The notes: generated from the letters alone by a model not told the origin. Counted from the stretch's first letter, positions 45,098 to 57,345 are shown. The stretch: DNA of 64,000 nucleotides from Heterobilharzia americana (GCA_944470555.2 OX104132.1:10301755-10365754), one strand, 5' to 3'. Numbers and translations: made by a program.

Positions 45098-46165
45098 TTC
45101 ACCACTCATCATCATCATGAAGACCAAAATAGGACGAGGCATTATTGTGTAGCGGTCAAAGTTGCCACACTTAATCTCATATCACCACATCAAATAACAA
45201 GGAATAAAATGAAAGATGAGGAATGGTAGAAAAATAGGCCAGAGGAAGTAGAAAGTGGTAAAAGCGAGGAAGGAGGAATGAGAAAATGATGGGATTAAGT
45301 TTAGTGGTTATGATGAGGATAATGTATTTATACATCTGGCCCAAGGTGGCCAGACTAAAACATGCCATCAAGGTGTGAAGTCTCCGAATGTTGGTTTGAG
45401 CCCTGTGGGGCGATGCAGACTGGGTGGTTGGGGTCCACGGGACAAGAGGAACCAGTGGTTGGAGACTGACTCTGGATGATATGGCTGAGAACCGATGCCA
45501 GTTTCGCAGATGTATCCCCACACACATTATCCTCATCTTAACGACCCTATACCGAATCTCACCACTTTTTCATTCTTCCTTTCTTCCTTCTGATACTTTA
45601 TATTTCTTTTGACAGGATTCTCTTATCTTCATCCTTCACCCAACTACCTTTCTACTTGATGTACTGATATGAGGTGTGGCAACTCGGAGGGTTACGCAGT
45701 AATGCCTAGTCCTATATTGATATTGTTGATGATGATGCTACTGACATCGTTTCTGAGTCATATCATTTAGAGTCTCTAACCTCTGGTTTATCTTGTCCTG
45801 CGAACCCCAAGCGACTTGTCTGCCTTGCCTTACATGGCTCAAGCTAACAATCAAGAACTTCATGCATTGATGCTATGTTTTAATTTGGCACTCAGAGCGT
45901 TTTTCCAACCTTAACCTATTTCAGTCGACATTATTTGACGAGGAAGTTGGCTGTTAGGCATACGTAACACATGTCCCAGCCATCCCAACCGATTAAGGTT
46001 CACAACCAAATCAACTGAGGAAAGCCTTACTAAGATTCTACACCTCACTTCTACGTTGCTCACATGGTGACATCAAGAAACACAACCTACGCCACGAAGA
46101 CAACGATGATCAAAGACCTGAAGTTTTCTTTTCGTACACAAAGTGAATCATTGTTGTTACTATGT
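45098..46165. mobile_element. Jockey/CR1-like LINE, three pieces in alternating orientation
   Basis: 45098-45337 is a minus-strand 3' tail, 45338-45735 is a plus-strand coding end plus 3' tail (ggtggccagactaaaacatg..., RGTSGWRLTLDDMAENRCQF), and 45740-46165 is a degraded minus-strand coding end. The first junction is a fold-back at tacatctggcccaaggtggc. Confidence 0.75.
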
Positions 46166-46639
46166 TCTAGACTTCTCCAGAACTTTATAAATACCGTCGA
46201 TGTGGTCCGCTGACAGATTCGCACGATTATCACTAAACATTGAATGAAGGCAAAGAATAAACATTTCTGTTCAGTTCACTTTTGTAACTACACATTTGTG
46301 AACATCCAAGACAAGCTTACTATACCTGAGATGAATTTCTAGTCGATAGCTCTTAACAGACTCTTTAGAAAACCATAAACTTCAGGCGACATGTTTATAA
46401 GAAACGAGAATAAGATGTGAATAAACTGCTAATCAATAATTTCAAGCCTTCACTATGATTTTAAGCAAAATATTTGCCTATGGTACCTTTAAGCAAAAAG
46501 TTCACTTTCATTTAACTAGAAAAGTTCTATTTATTTAGCAACGACTATCTACAATGTCCTATATATTACATATTCTTCTCATAGTTTCTTCTTGATTCTA
46601 CATGTTTGATTTACTTATATCCTGACCAATTTGTTTTTC
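46166..46639. other. Intronic sequence
   Basis: Nothing recognised. Confidence 0.5.
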
Positions 46640-47100
46640 AATACTTCAAGTTGTTATTCATCGAAGACTGACATCAGTTGGAGGAACAAATGAAACCTGG
46701 GAGCACTAGACACCTGTTTCGTCCTAGTATGGGACTGACTCCTCAGCACTGCACACCCACGACCCCACCAGTAGGGATCGAACCCGCGACCTTCAGGTTC
46801 CGCGACCAGCGCGTTTCCATTGAGCTAGCCACTGGGTCAGAATCCAATGCTCCATATTTCAAACTTCTGTTAGCTCACGATATAGGGCAAACCGCCACCC
46901 AATGTCATCGTTGATTATTTGTCCTCATGGCCATCAGGCTTTGACTCCACCGGTCACGACTTGTCATTGGAACTTCGGGAATACTTCTCGAAGTTAGTCA
47001 CCAACGAGCACTAGTTCAATTAAATTTTGAGGGAGTTGTGGAGATTTGGAAATATTTCAAGTTGTTATTCATCGAATACTGACATCAGTTGGAGGAACAA
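46640..47100 (-). repeat. Ribozyme SINE (family B), full unit plus start of a tandem unit
   Basis: Minus-strand. The unit at 46640-47020 is followed at 47030-47100 by the tail of another unit in the same orientation, so this is a broken tandem array. tRNA-like boxes are clear (gatcgaacccgcgacc; ccattgagctagccactggg on +). Confidence 0.82.
46703..46752 (-). ncRNA. Hammerhead ribozyme, family B, insertion before stem II
   Basis: Core CTGAGGA and GAAA are present on the minus strand, but four extra bases duplicate the start of stem II, and stem I has one mismatch (GCAGTG against TAGTGC). Activity is uncertain. Confidence 0.55.
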
Positions 47101-47504
47101 TACTTGTTTCATTAAAAAAAACTTGTATAGTTTTCATTCATATCTCAAGTTTTTCTCTTTTATTGTTTATGTACCTGCTTCATATTTACTACGGACACTG
47201 TATATTGTAAGATCGTGTACTTTTACAGACAAAGAAATGATTATATTCAATTGAAACTAAATATAAGAAAATAAATAATTGAATAAAATCAATATAAATG
47301 TAAATCATTGTTAGAGTTACTAAAACCAACCAATATAAAAGTTGTTCTCTCTGTTTAAAATATATTTCACCATTTTTAAATATACCTTCATCAAATAAAT
47401 TTATTTGAATAAATAACACTTAAGAATAAGTGAATATACAGAATAAAATTGAAAATAATTTATCGTATTATAGTAAGAGTAAAACTTTGGCATTATAATT
47501 ATCA
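47101..47504. other. Intronic sequence
   Basis: AT-rich; nothing recognised. Confidence 0.5.
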
Positions 47505-48541
47505 TTTTTATTTGACCCTTGAGTTCCTAATTGAACATAAAAATTCAGTAGGATGTCTCCAGTGCACTCTATTCTCTGAAAACTTTTGAACCGAACTCCA
47601 TGACAGCTTACATGCTCTCATTTCCTTTTCGCACGATATCCTTCATGTCACCCTTACACGGACGCCCAACTCGTCGTTTCCCATCTGGGTTCCATTCGAG
47701 TGCCTGGCCTGACGCGTGATGTCCCCAGTCCGCTTTCTCAGTGTATGCCCAATCAATCTTCACTTCCACTTCCAGCTTCACATTTGTTGAGTGATAGCTT
47801 CTTGATCCGTTGGTTCTTCGCCAGCCAACCAGTATTCCTTATTATTCTGGCCATCTGATTTTCAGCATGGAGTGAGCGTAAGTGACAGTTGTTGATGAAT
47901 ATCTGTTGTTTGTTGGAAATCCCTTTGGTAACGCTCCAAGTCTCTGAGCCATGCAGAAGCACTGACTTGACTGACGTTGGTGTTGAAAATCCGAATCCGG
48001 CTGTTGTTCACGCTTTATGCTGAACACAGTGCAGTTCAGAAGGTCTCCACGCAAGTTTCAGGTTAATGAACGCCTGTCTTGCTGTCTTTCCTATCCTGTC
48101 TGGTTTCGACATCCTCGTCTGTACATGTGCCGCCTGTAGTTGAAACAGTCCTGCCTGTTTAGATAGGTGTATGTTGAAGATGCTAATTCCTTTGAGTTTA
48201 TCCCATTCATGGTGGTTGGAGCTTGTTCTTCAGGTTACTGTTGGCTGGGTATCATCATCATCAACAACCTCTTATTTCTTCCTCTCACGACCTCCTCCAT
48301 GTCACCCTCACCTCGGATGCCCAACTTGTCGTTTCCTATCTGGGTTCCACTCGAGTGTCTGGCCTGACGCGTGATGTCCTCAGTCGGCCTTCTCAGTGCA
48401 TGCCCAATCAATCTCCAATTTCACTTCCTTCTGCATATCTGTTCAGCGATACTTTCTTGGTTGGTTCGTCGCTAGCCAGAGTTCCTTGTTGCTTATTCCT
48501 ATTATTCTGGCCATCTCATCTTGAGTAACGAACGTAGGCAG
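47505..48541 (-). mobile_element. Two adjoining RTE-type LINE 3' fragments
   Basis: The first copy, 47505-48255, runs from the 3' block to the NKLKGISIFNIH-type region. At about 48260 the C-terminal region starts again (cctcttatttcttcctctca) and goes on to 48541, so part of a second copy lies directly 5' of the first. Both are broken. Confidence 0.8.
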
Positions 48542-49404
48542 TCGGTCCAGAAACGTACACGAAAATTGTAAGCATTTATGATACAGGAAGGAACCTTGTA
48601 AAGTTTATGTATGGTTCTCACAAGAATTGGAATAAGGATAGCATTCAAAAAAATAGCTAAAAACTAGTTAAAACCAAGCATGACTTTAAGAACTGCTGTC
48701 TAATTCATAATTTAGAACTATACTGTAAAAAAATTTACAGACGTATTTGTAGCTCAAAAAATATTGAACAGGTTTTTCATTCAATAAAGCTTACAGGCAG
48801 GTACAGAGTAAAAGAAAGTTAAGTTTGAATAATTCTCTAAGGATGAACAGGATTTCTAGAAATAATTAGAATATTGAAATTTGCAGTTCCTGTTTCTTGC
48901 TTATTTGTAAATCATACTTATAATTGACCATAGTTATACTTCTAAGGCATAAGGCATGATAGAATCTAACAGGCAAGTCTACTAGTGTGTAAAAGCTACA
49001 CTAAAGTTATTATTTATAACTGGTTATCAAGTGTTACGAACGAATTGGTAGAATACTCTAGATTTAAGGTTTCGTGTCGACTGACTGACTCTCAACATTT
49101 GCTGCTAGACTACAATACACTATAATGCCAAACAATTACTTAGCTTGATGGCTACATTACAATAGACTTCATACAGCGTTATGTATTAATGACTAGAAAA
49201 CTGAATTGATTACCTATTGGTAACCAATTCATTTACTATCAATGATTATAAGCGTGTACTGTTGGAATACGTTAGCTGATACAGTGATGTAAAAGATCCT
49301 TGCGATCAGATATGAAATCTCAAAATACAGGATATAGTATTGAATAAAGATCAATAGCTTTCTAAAAAAACAGCATAAACATTCTCCATGAACGTGAGAA
49401 AGTT
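48542..49404. other. Intronic sequence
   Basis: AT-rich; nothing recognised. Confidence 0.5.
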
Positions 49405-50092
49405 AAAGTAAGTAGCCTATTTCACCTATATCTATATAGGCGGCACCATTTCAACTACAGGTGGGACAGGCACAGAGGCACAGACAAGGATGTCCAAACC
49501 TGACAGGATCGGAAACAAAGCAAGACGGGCGTGCTTCTTAAACATGAGACAAGTGTGGACATCGACTGCACTGCACGGCACTCAGCATAAAGGGTCAACA
49601 ACATCCGGATCCGGATTTTCAACACCAACGTCAGTCAAGTCAGTGCTTCCATGTGATGGTTGAGACACTTGGTGCGTTACGAAAGGCATTTCCAACAAAC
49701 TACACATATTCATCAATAACTGAGGCTCAGATCAGATGGCCAGAAAGAAAAAAACAACAAGAAACTCTGGCAACCGACCAACGGAGCAAGAAGCTATCGC
49801 TGAACAAATATGCAGTGGAAGGAAGTAGAAATGGAGATGGATTAGACATACACTGGGAAGGCCGACTGAGGACATCACGCGTCAGGCCAGGCACTCGAGT
49901 GGAACCCAGATAGGAAACGACAAGTTGGGCATCCGAGGTGAGGGTGACATAGAAGAGATTGTGTGAGGAAGAAATGAGAGGTTGTTGGTTGTCGTGGAGC
50001 CATGTTCAAAAGATTTTAGAGAAGGGAGTGGAATGGAGATGTGCTATTGAAGCTGTACGTTCCATTAGGAACCCAAGGGAAAAATAATAATA
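49405..50092 (+). mobile_element. RTE-type LINE, 3' part with tail
   Basis: Plus-strand from the AYFTYIYIGG-like stretch through the C-terminal region to ggaacccaagggaaaaataataatatta. It contains a small frame (49653-49913) reading NKYAVEGSRNGDGLDIHWEG. 5' truncated. Confidence 0.83.
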
Positions 50093-50394
50093 TTAATGTT
50101 GAAAGTATTCAAGATTTTTGTTTTCTTCTACTGTATAGTACTTAGTTCCATTCAAGTAATGTTCAGAAATATAATGTTCTGGTTAGCTTTTTCGATAACT
50201 TTTTCAAATTTTAAAGAATCATATAATTTATTCATTGTCCTTTACATGTGTGTTGGTAGTTAGCTTTGCTTAATTTCGTTTGTAGGGCGGGGTTAACAGT
50301 AATAATAAGTTAGATAATAAATATTATTATAATAACTGACTGAAAAAATTTTACACATCCAGTAACTAGGATAACTATTAGTGTTATTGCTTGT

Positions 50395-50620
50395 ACTATA
50401 CCCCATCGTTGATTGGACCAAATTGATAGGTCTCTGTTGGCATGTGGGCTCCTGTGAGGATGCCTCGATATTACCTGTGTAATTCTAGTTATAGTAAAGA
50501 TGGATAGTAGGTAGCAGTGGAATATAGGATGCGCATTTCATCCTATCTGAGACTCATCATCTAGATGTATCTAACTTCCAGTAAGTGATATTGTTCCCGC
50601 CTGGATTGAGTTGACAAAAA
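50395..50620 (-). repeat. Sm-alpha-like ribozyme SINE (family A)
   Basis: Minus-strand 5' block (cgttgattggaccaaattga on +) and ribozyme end. The hammerhead has GAAA and palindromic ATGCGCAT, but the core begins ATGATGA instead of CTGATGA. Confidence 0.7.
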
Positions 50621-50904
50621 TGGGAAGAGAAGGGAGTTTACTTGAAATACTTTTTTCATGTAATAATGATAGGTGTATAAATTGTGTACAATTAATGTCT
50701 ATTATGCTTATTGTATGATAATCTAAGTGTCACATATTAAACTTGAATATAAACACTAACTTATCACTATTAATCGAGTTTAGGGCGTTTCTTAGAATAA
50801 ATCAGTATTTAATTCAACTGAAGAAGAGAGTTGAAACGAGTTACGAAAATCAATTTAAAGAGATCAGTCACTTGCTTTAGTCATTCTAGTTAGTGTATAG
50901 CAAG

Positions 50905-51030
50905 TAATCCTTAGCGTTTGAAGTGATGAGTAATGGGTTTAAGTTTCATCAGTGGGAGCAATATTACTCACTGGAGTGTAGGTACATCCAACTGAAGAGT
51001 TCTATGGATACCACTGTTAGTAGACTATAA
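50905..51030 (+). repeat. Degraded family A SINE with deleted ribozyme
   Basis: tRNA-like part and gtaggtacatccaactgaag remain; the stem II/core section is gone. Confidence 0.5.
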
Positions 51031-51534
51031 AGTAGTCCTTTATTCTTTAAACTTTCTAGGCGAATCTACTAATAATGAACGCGCCACGAAGTTAGTTATG
51101 GGGAGTGTATATCTGTCGCATCGAGTGACTTTACAGGCCACCCTGAAAACTTCTGTGGTAACCACCAACTACCTTTCTATATTTTATGGAAAACTTTCTC
51201 ATCGGAGTATCGAAATCTGATTGGTTAATCTCATCAGTTGTTGAAGGTGGCTTCTAAAATCACTTTTAAATTTCCTCGTCGCATCCTATTGTGTGGTTGT
51301 GAGCAACTGCAAGGATAGCTATGGTTGAACTTTCTTCTAGATTCTTTATCTTACTAAAATCTACCAATTTTAGGCTGTCTAAGCAAAGAAACCTTATTGA
51401 ACCAGATAAGGAATCTAGAAAAAATTTCGGTCATACCCATACATGAAATTACACACAACCACAAGACAGAATAAGACAGAATAATAATCCTTAAAGTTTA
51501 CTTAGTGAGGTGGAGGGAGAAATTCATAAGCGAA
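51031..51534. other. Intronic sequence, unassigned
   Basis: Somewhat less AT-rich (51060-51480), perhaps an old repeat, but no family recognised. Confidence 0.4.
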
Positions 51535-51860
51535 TAATGAGTAATGAGTGAAGGTGAAACAAAAATCTCGACTACAACAGATTCGAACCAGAGACCATCA
51601 TGTTTTCTACCCGGTGTTCTATCAATTGAGCTACAAAGTCCGACTGCTGAGCCCAGTTTTATTTCACTTCAATCACAAAGGGTTTCTCCCGAGTACCAGG
51701 TGAATTCGTAACGCGTTGCTATCACTTGATCATACTCACACTGGTTGTCAATTCAGGACTTCTCAACTAATCCAAATCTTCATTTCACCTTCAATCATCA
51801 CCCAGTATCAATACTAGTCTGCCGAACCTTAGCTATCTTAGATAGTCAAAATGATAACCC
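51535..51860 (-). repeat. Family C tRNA-like repeat
   Basis: Minus-strand head (gttctatcaattgagctaca and gattcgaaccagagacc on +) followed by the body, about 325 bases, as in the 329-base period at 1.9 kb. Confidence 0.75.
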
Positions 51861-52209
51861 AATCATTGTCTATTGAATGAAGCCAACAAATACGCACAAC
51901 AGGAATGAGTCAGCCTCTGTTTCATATAATTGGGAAATCCTACTGTCTGTATCACAGAGAAGAAGGTGAGAAATTAGAACTATGTAAAATATGTCTCAGA
52001 GTCGTATAGTTATCTCGGTATGACTATGGACAATAAATTACTTCCGAAGCATGATCCAGTAAATGATAATACTGTTACACTGTGTAGTGAATCCAGTAAA
52101 TCAACTGAAATGAAATTACATTCTACCATAATGCGAAAGTCTTTGCAAGAACTGGTATGGAATCACGCTCCTGTTCACCCAAAGCAAGCAAAATATTATG
52201 CCTCATCAT
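51861..52209. other. Intronic sequence with open frame 52020-52214
   Basis: The frame (MTMDNKLLPKHDPVNDNTVT...) ends just before the LINE start and may be mobile-element linker. Not recognised. Confidence 0.35.
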
Positions 52210-53620
52210 CCTAGAGAGGCTAAGGAATGCTCTGGATTCAAAACTATGACGGTAATAGACAGGCTGACTGGATTCAGGAAGTACAAATCACGTGCAAACC
52301 GAATTGCAACGTGACGCTACGCATCATCATAGAACAGAGTATGAAACGGCAGTCAACTCAACTCTACCTCAACTTCATCGACTTTGAAAAAGCCTTTGAC
52401 AGAGTCAACCGACAAGTCATTTGCCAGGCAGCTGCTTCAACACTACGGTTCCAGTGCCGCAAACCTTTATCAATCTCATTCAACAACTATATGAAGACGC
52501 CACATGCCAAGTAATTCACAATGGGAAGCTCAGTGATGCTCTTGAAGTGAAGACAGGAGACAGGAGTGAAACAAGGCTGCCACCTAATATCAACCATCAT
52601 ATTCCTGATTGTGGTCGACTGCATTGGACTGGATCATGCGGCAAACAGTGAGGAGCTATGAGAAAGGGGTGTTACGCTGGACTGTGGAAAAGAACGTAGA
52701 AGATATGGATTTCGCCACCGATGACTAGTGTCTAATGTCTGGTGGCACAAAGTTGAAGATGTACAGGCGAAAATTAAGAAGTTGACAGAGGAGGGTGGGC
52801 TGGACTGGGCATGGCAGCGAAGACAGGACTTCAAGTTAACAGAGTGAAGTTAGAGATGAGGTTGATACCCAGCCAACAACAACGAGAAGCCTCAATCATC
52901 ATCAATGGGAGAAACTTAAAGGAATTAGCATCTTCAACATACACCTATCTAAACAGGCAGGACTGTTTCAACTACAGGCGGCACATGTACAGACGAGGAT
53001 GTCGAAACCAGACAGGATAGGAAAGACAGCAAGACAGGCGTTCATTAACCTGAAACTTGCGTGGAGACCTTCTGAACTGCACTGTGTTCAGCATAAAGCG
53101 TGAACAACAGCCGGATTCGGGTTTTCAACACCAACGTCAGTTAAGTCAGTGCTTCCATGTGATGGTTGAGAGACTTAGCGCGTCACGGAAGAAATTTCCA
53201 GCAAACTAAAGACATTCATGAACAACTGCCGCCTACGCTGGCTTCTTACTGAGGCTCAGATCAGATGGCCAGAAAGAAAAAACAACAAGAAACTCTGGCA
53301 ACGGACCAACGGAGCAAGAATCTATCGCTGAACAAATATGCAGTGGAAGGAAGTGGAAGTGTAGATGGATTGGGCGTGCACTGAGAAGGCCGACTGAGGC
53401 ATCACGCGCCTGGTCAGACACTCGAATGGAACCCAGATAGGAAACGACGAGTTGGGCATCCGAGTTGAGGGTGACATGGAGGAGATTGTGTGATGAAGAA
53501 ATGAGAAGTTGTTGGCTGTCGTGGAGCCATGTTCAAAAGATTTTAGAGAAGGGAGTGGAATGGAGATGTGCTATTGAAGCTTCATGTTCCATTAGGAATC
53601 CATGGGCTGAATAATAATAA
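52210..53620 (+). mobile_element. RTE-type LINE, reverse transcriptase to 3' tail
   Basis: The longest 3' copy here. Plus-strand: ALDSKL/FRKYKSRANRIAT-type start, MKRQSTQLYLNFIDFEKAFD (motif A, intact), PVPQTFINLIQQLYEDATCQ, HNGKLSDALEVKTGDRS, then a damaged motif B/C, the linker, and the C-terminal region to the 3' end at gaataataataataa. Frames change at least four times, so there is no functional protein. Confidence 0.88.
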
Positions 53621-54289
53621 TAATTCCTTATAAGACAATTTTTCTTCGGTGTATCCTTTCCTTGTCATGGCTTTCCTGTTTTACTTGTGAAACATGTAGA
53701 AATTTACTTAACCGATTGTAACTAATATAAGATGACGTAATATATGAGTATCGCTTCGAATCTATCCGTCTTAAGCGAACATTAACGTCTTTTTTATGCC
53801 GTTATCAAAGATAGCTAGTACACCCTTCATTCTTCTCTAACTTCTAAGTAAACTGAATCGCATGTACTTTGTAATTTAAGTGTGTAGAAAATCTATGTAT
53901 CCATTATGGTTTTAATACTGTGACGGAATCTTCAACATACTGTTGAATCAGGACTAAATGTTACAAGAAGTATTTGTCCCCGACTTTTCAAAAATATATT
54001 TGCAACGATTAGGAATATATTACCACACTGGTCGCGTGGACTGTAGAGAAATTTAACATGATCTCTTCAGTTGATACATTTAGTCTTAATCATGAGTTCC
54101 TGGTCAGAATTTGACTCATTCCGAATTGCCACTAAAGCCATATCGATTGTTAGCTTAATGTAGATGTCATTTACATCGACACTAACCTTTTTTCTGTTAT
54201 TATCTAGTGGTTGCCTAACTTCTATAAAAATTAGATGCCTCCCGGATGATATGCAATGAAATGTATGATTAATTTTGATGTGATCACTC
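53621..54289. other. Intronic sequence
   Basis: AT-rich; nothing recognised. Confidence 0.5.
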
Positions 54290-54993
54290 TTTACAATAAT
54301 TCATCAAACAGTATGACTCTACTGGACACACTAAAAATCAGATCGACTTCATTTCAATCTGAAAAAAGTGGAGATGCAGTCAGCCTACTGGACACAAGAT
54401 CAAGAAGAGGAGCAGATGTAAGTTCATACCACTCACTATTTAGTGCAAGGAACCTACCTTCAAAATCAAGTTGAAAGCCTTCAGAGAACCTGGTGATAGA
54501 CCAAAGTTCACACCCAACACCCAGAACAGAAACTGAAGGACAAAACTACAAAGGACATCTTCACATGGTCAGCCGTCAAGAAAAAATGGGAGATATTAAG
54601 CAACATCCCTGAGGAAACCTGCGTGGAAGAACACTGGAACTCTATGAAAGCAACATGGAAGGAAACCTGCATAAAAGTGTTAAGAAGGAAGAAGAAGAAG
54701 AAGAAAGAAAATAAGGAATGGATCTTGACGGACACATGGGAGCTGATAAAGAAGGGAGAGGAAGATAGTGAAGCAGAAGAAGAACCAGTGGAGTGCGGAG
54801 ATGAACAAAGGAAAGAGGGATTGAGTTCAACCTATAAAACACTGAACAAAGAAGTGAAGAAGAGTGTACTTTACCAAAAGCATTTCCAACAAACTACAGA
54901 CATTCATCAACAGCTGCCGCTTATGCTTACTCGATAATGAAGATCAGATGGCCAGAATAATGAGAATAAGCAGGGAGGAACTCTGGCTGGCTG
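54290..54993 (+). mobile_element. RTE-type LINE, endonuclease-RT linker joined to C-terminal part
   Basis: Plus-strand. VSLLDTRSRRGADVSSYHSL is the end of the endonuclease domain. After a frame break, EEHWNSMKATWKETCIKVLR then NKEWILTDTWELIKKGEEDS is the linker before reverse transcriptase. At about 54870 it jumps to the C-terminal region (caaaagcatttccaacaaac), so the whole reverse transcriptase is deleted. It ends in a few GGCT units. Confidence 0.8.
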
Positions 54994-54994
54994 G

Positions 54995-55377
54995 CTAGCT
55001 TTGACATCCTCATCTGTGCCTGTGTCATCGCCTGTAGTTGAAACGATGCTGCCTAGGTACGTAGGTAGGTAGGTAGGTAGGTGAAAGAGACTACTTCCTT
55101 TTGATTTCTCCCATTCGTGGTGATTGGTGCTTGTTGTTCTTGTTGTTGTTGATGGGGTATCCTTATCACCTCTACCTCTGTCTTCACTTGAAGTCCCGTT
55201 TTCGCTGCCCTGCCCAGCCACTTCTGTCAACCTGTTTGTTTTTGCCTGCAAATCTTCGAGTTTGTGCTACAAGATACTAGACATAAATCATCATCGGTGA
55301 AATCCATATCTTGTTCTAGGGTATTTTTATAGGTCCAACTAGTGTATCCCTATCTTCTCGCTACTCACAGTTTGTAA
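54995..55377 (-). mobile_element. RTE-type LINE fragment, inverted against the previous one
   Basis: Minus-strand piece (agctttgacatcctcatctg... on +) covering the linker after the reverse transcriptase, with a short TAGG repeat at 55058-55080. It ends 57 bases before the S6 exon. Confidence 0.8.
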
Positions 55378-55434
55378 TATTGTAATTTCGTTTTTATTCA
55401 CACAGTTTTTATATACTTTATTTTAATTTTTTAG

Positions 55435-55705
55435 CTGTTGACTGGCCAGTGGAATCACAAACTGCACCATTCTTAGAAATTGTCCCAATTGCAACAGTAA
55501 TCTATCTATTATATTCTATCATTCTATTTGTTAATGTTGTTATCGCTGTATTCAATGATATATTTGCTAGTGTACGCCAACAGTCTGAATTAGTCTACAA
55601 TTATCTACGTTATGCTGTGATTATTGAATATGAGTCTAGACCACTATTACCGCCACCGTTTATAATTATCTCTTGGATTTATATGTCTATTCGTTATGTA
55701 TATCG
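55435..55705 (+). CDS. TRPM channel exon, S6 and TRP helix
   Basis: 271 bases between acceptor ttttttag and donor GTAAGT. After a short outer-pore loop (VDWPVESQTAPFLEIVPIAT) comes S6 (IYLLYSIILFVNVVIAVFND; TRPM consensus ...VNLLIAVFNN), then the TRP region (FASVRQQSELVYNYLRYAVI) and the diagnostic RPLLPPPFIIIS motif shared with TRPM1/3/6/7. The loop between filter and S6 has no Cys, whereas vertebrate TRPMs usually carry a disulphide pair here. The exon ends two bases into a codon (TATCG/GT), so the gene continues beyond. No following exon is convincing in the remaining 8.3 kb. Confidence 0.94.
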
Positions 55706-55784
55706 GTAAGTTGTTCAATAAATTATTAGTTTATTTTAAAATTGTTTAAAATATAACATCTCCAAACTACAGCTGATTGATTTC

Positions 55785-56330
55785 AGGTTAGTATTCATTA
55801 TGGACTGGTATCAGTTGGAGAAGCATTGGAAATCTGAGACCACTGGACAGCTGTTTCGCCCTAGTATGAGACTTTTCAGCAGTGTGCACGTCAACGACCT
55901 CGTCAGGGGTCGAACCCGCGGCCTTCAGGTTCCTCCTCTAAAGTGTTATCACTGAGCCATTGAGTTGTAATTCAGTAATCCATCCATCTCCATTCAACGC
56001 TGTCGTTAAGTATCTCTCTACATATCTGACTTGGTTTGACCCTACCAGTCAGGATTTCTCATTAGAACTTCGCGAATCATCTCTCGAAGCTAGACACCAA
56101 TGAGCACTAGAATTATGAACTATTGGATGATAATTTAGTGGTTGAATGGTAAGGTGCTGACCGTGAAACCTGAAGATCCTGGGTTGAATCTTTGAAAGGG
56201 TGGGATCATGGGTGCGCATTTCTGAGGAGTCACATACTAGGACAAAACAATGCCCTCAGATTTCCAATATTTCTCCAGCTGATATCAACTCACAATGAAT
56301 ACCAACCTGAAATCGATAAATGAATCCCCA
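55785..56330. repeat. Ribozyme SINE (family B), inverted then direct
   Basis: A minus unit (55785-56112) carries a hammerhead whose core reads CTGAAAA (the G of NGA lost). At about 56113 it switches to a plus unit (to 56330) whose hammerhead has lost stem I and has AAAA in place of GAAA. Both are older than other family B copies. Confidence 0.72.
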
Positions 56331-56699
56331 CAAACTTTCGAAATGAAAGAACAGCTAACTTGGCAAGTCATATTAGTACAAATAACCTTGCTTACTCTCA
56401 TCTTCAAGGTTTTTGCTTTTAACCTAGTCTATATCCATTATAGTATTATTCTTTCTGTCGTGAGTTTATGTTCTTTTATGTGAACTAACCTAATTGGTTC
56501 CAAATATTCTATCATTTGATAAGGGTTGTATTGTGCTAACTATTGTATGCAAGTATGTTAATGCTAACGTACTTTCATATACTGTCTTATTGTTCTTGAC
56601 CTTTTTCAAAGTTGACTTATAATCTTTACTTTTATAAAGATAACATTTTCATAATTAGCTTCGGCACCCTAAATTTATAATGAAGGCGATTAGTTTACC

Positions 56700-57060
56700 T
56701 ATAGAAGACTATATCTAGCCACTATCCATAATCAGTATCATAATTGAAGATGCTGACAATGTAAAGGTATCTGCACAGGAGTCCATATGCCAATAGAGAC
56801 CGATCAATTCGGTTCAATCAACGACGGTATAATACAAACGATAATACTAAAACTATACCCATCGCACAAGAAGTGGTTATTGTAACTTGATTGCCTAGTG
56901 AATAACGCTGTGGCGTTTGAAGCAATCGGTCCCAAGTTCGAATCCCGGGGGGAGGAGACAACATTACTCACTGTCAGGCAGATGCATCCAGTTGACAAGT
57001 CCGAAATAGGACGAAATGCTCATCCTGGATTCCATTGCTAGCGACTATCCATCATTAATA
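56700..57060 (+). repeat. Sm-alpha-like ribozyme SINE (family A)
   Basis: Full plus unit with gatcaattcggttcaatcaa, tRNA-like boxes (agttcgaatcccgg) and a ribozyme region whose core reads TTGACAA, so it is inactive. Confidence 0.78.
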
Positions 57061-57194
57061 TATCCATGATTGTCGTAATAAAAGTAAGTACCGCTAAGAT
57101 GTCGTCAGATTTAAAACGAAGATTTCAGCGAATAAATTTCTGCTTTGCGATGATTTCGTCTTTAAAAGCTGTATAATAGCTTTATGTTGGTCTT

Positions 57195-57345
57195 CATGAC
57201 TAGCTGAGGAATCCAGGACGCGCATTTCGTTCTATTTAGGACTCGTCAGATGTAAGTTCCTGCATCTCTGGTTGATGTTGTTCCCATCGCTTCAAGCACC
57301 GAGGCGTTATCCACTGGGGCACGATAGCCACCTGGTGTGCAACGG
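57195..57345 (-). repeat. Family A SINE, ribozyme half
   Basis: Minus-strand. Core CTGACGA and GAAA are kept, but the four bases CCAG that make stem I are deleted, and stem II has a mismatch. Confidence 0.65.

Noticed and set aside
56295..56483. A channel C-terminal exon
   Set aside because: It begins in the tail of a family B SINE and has no donor or acceptor in phase with the exon ending at 55705.
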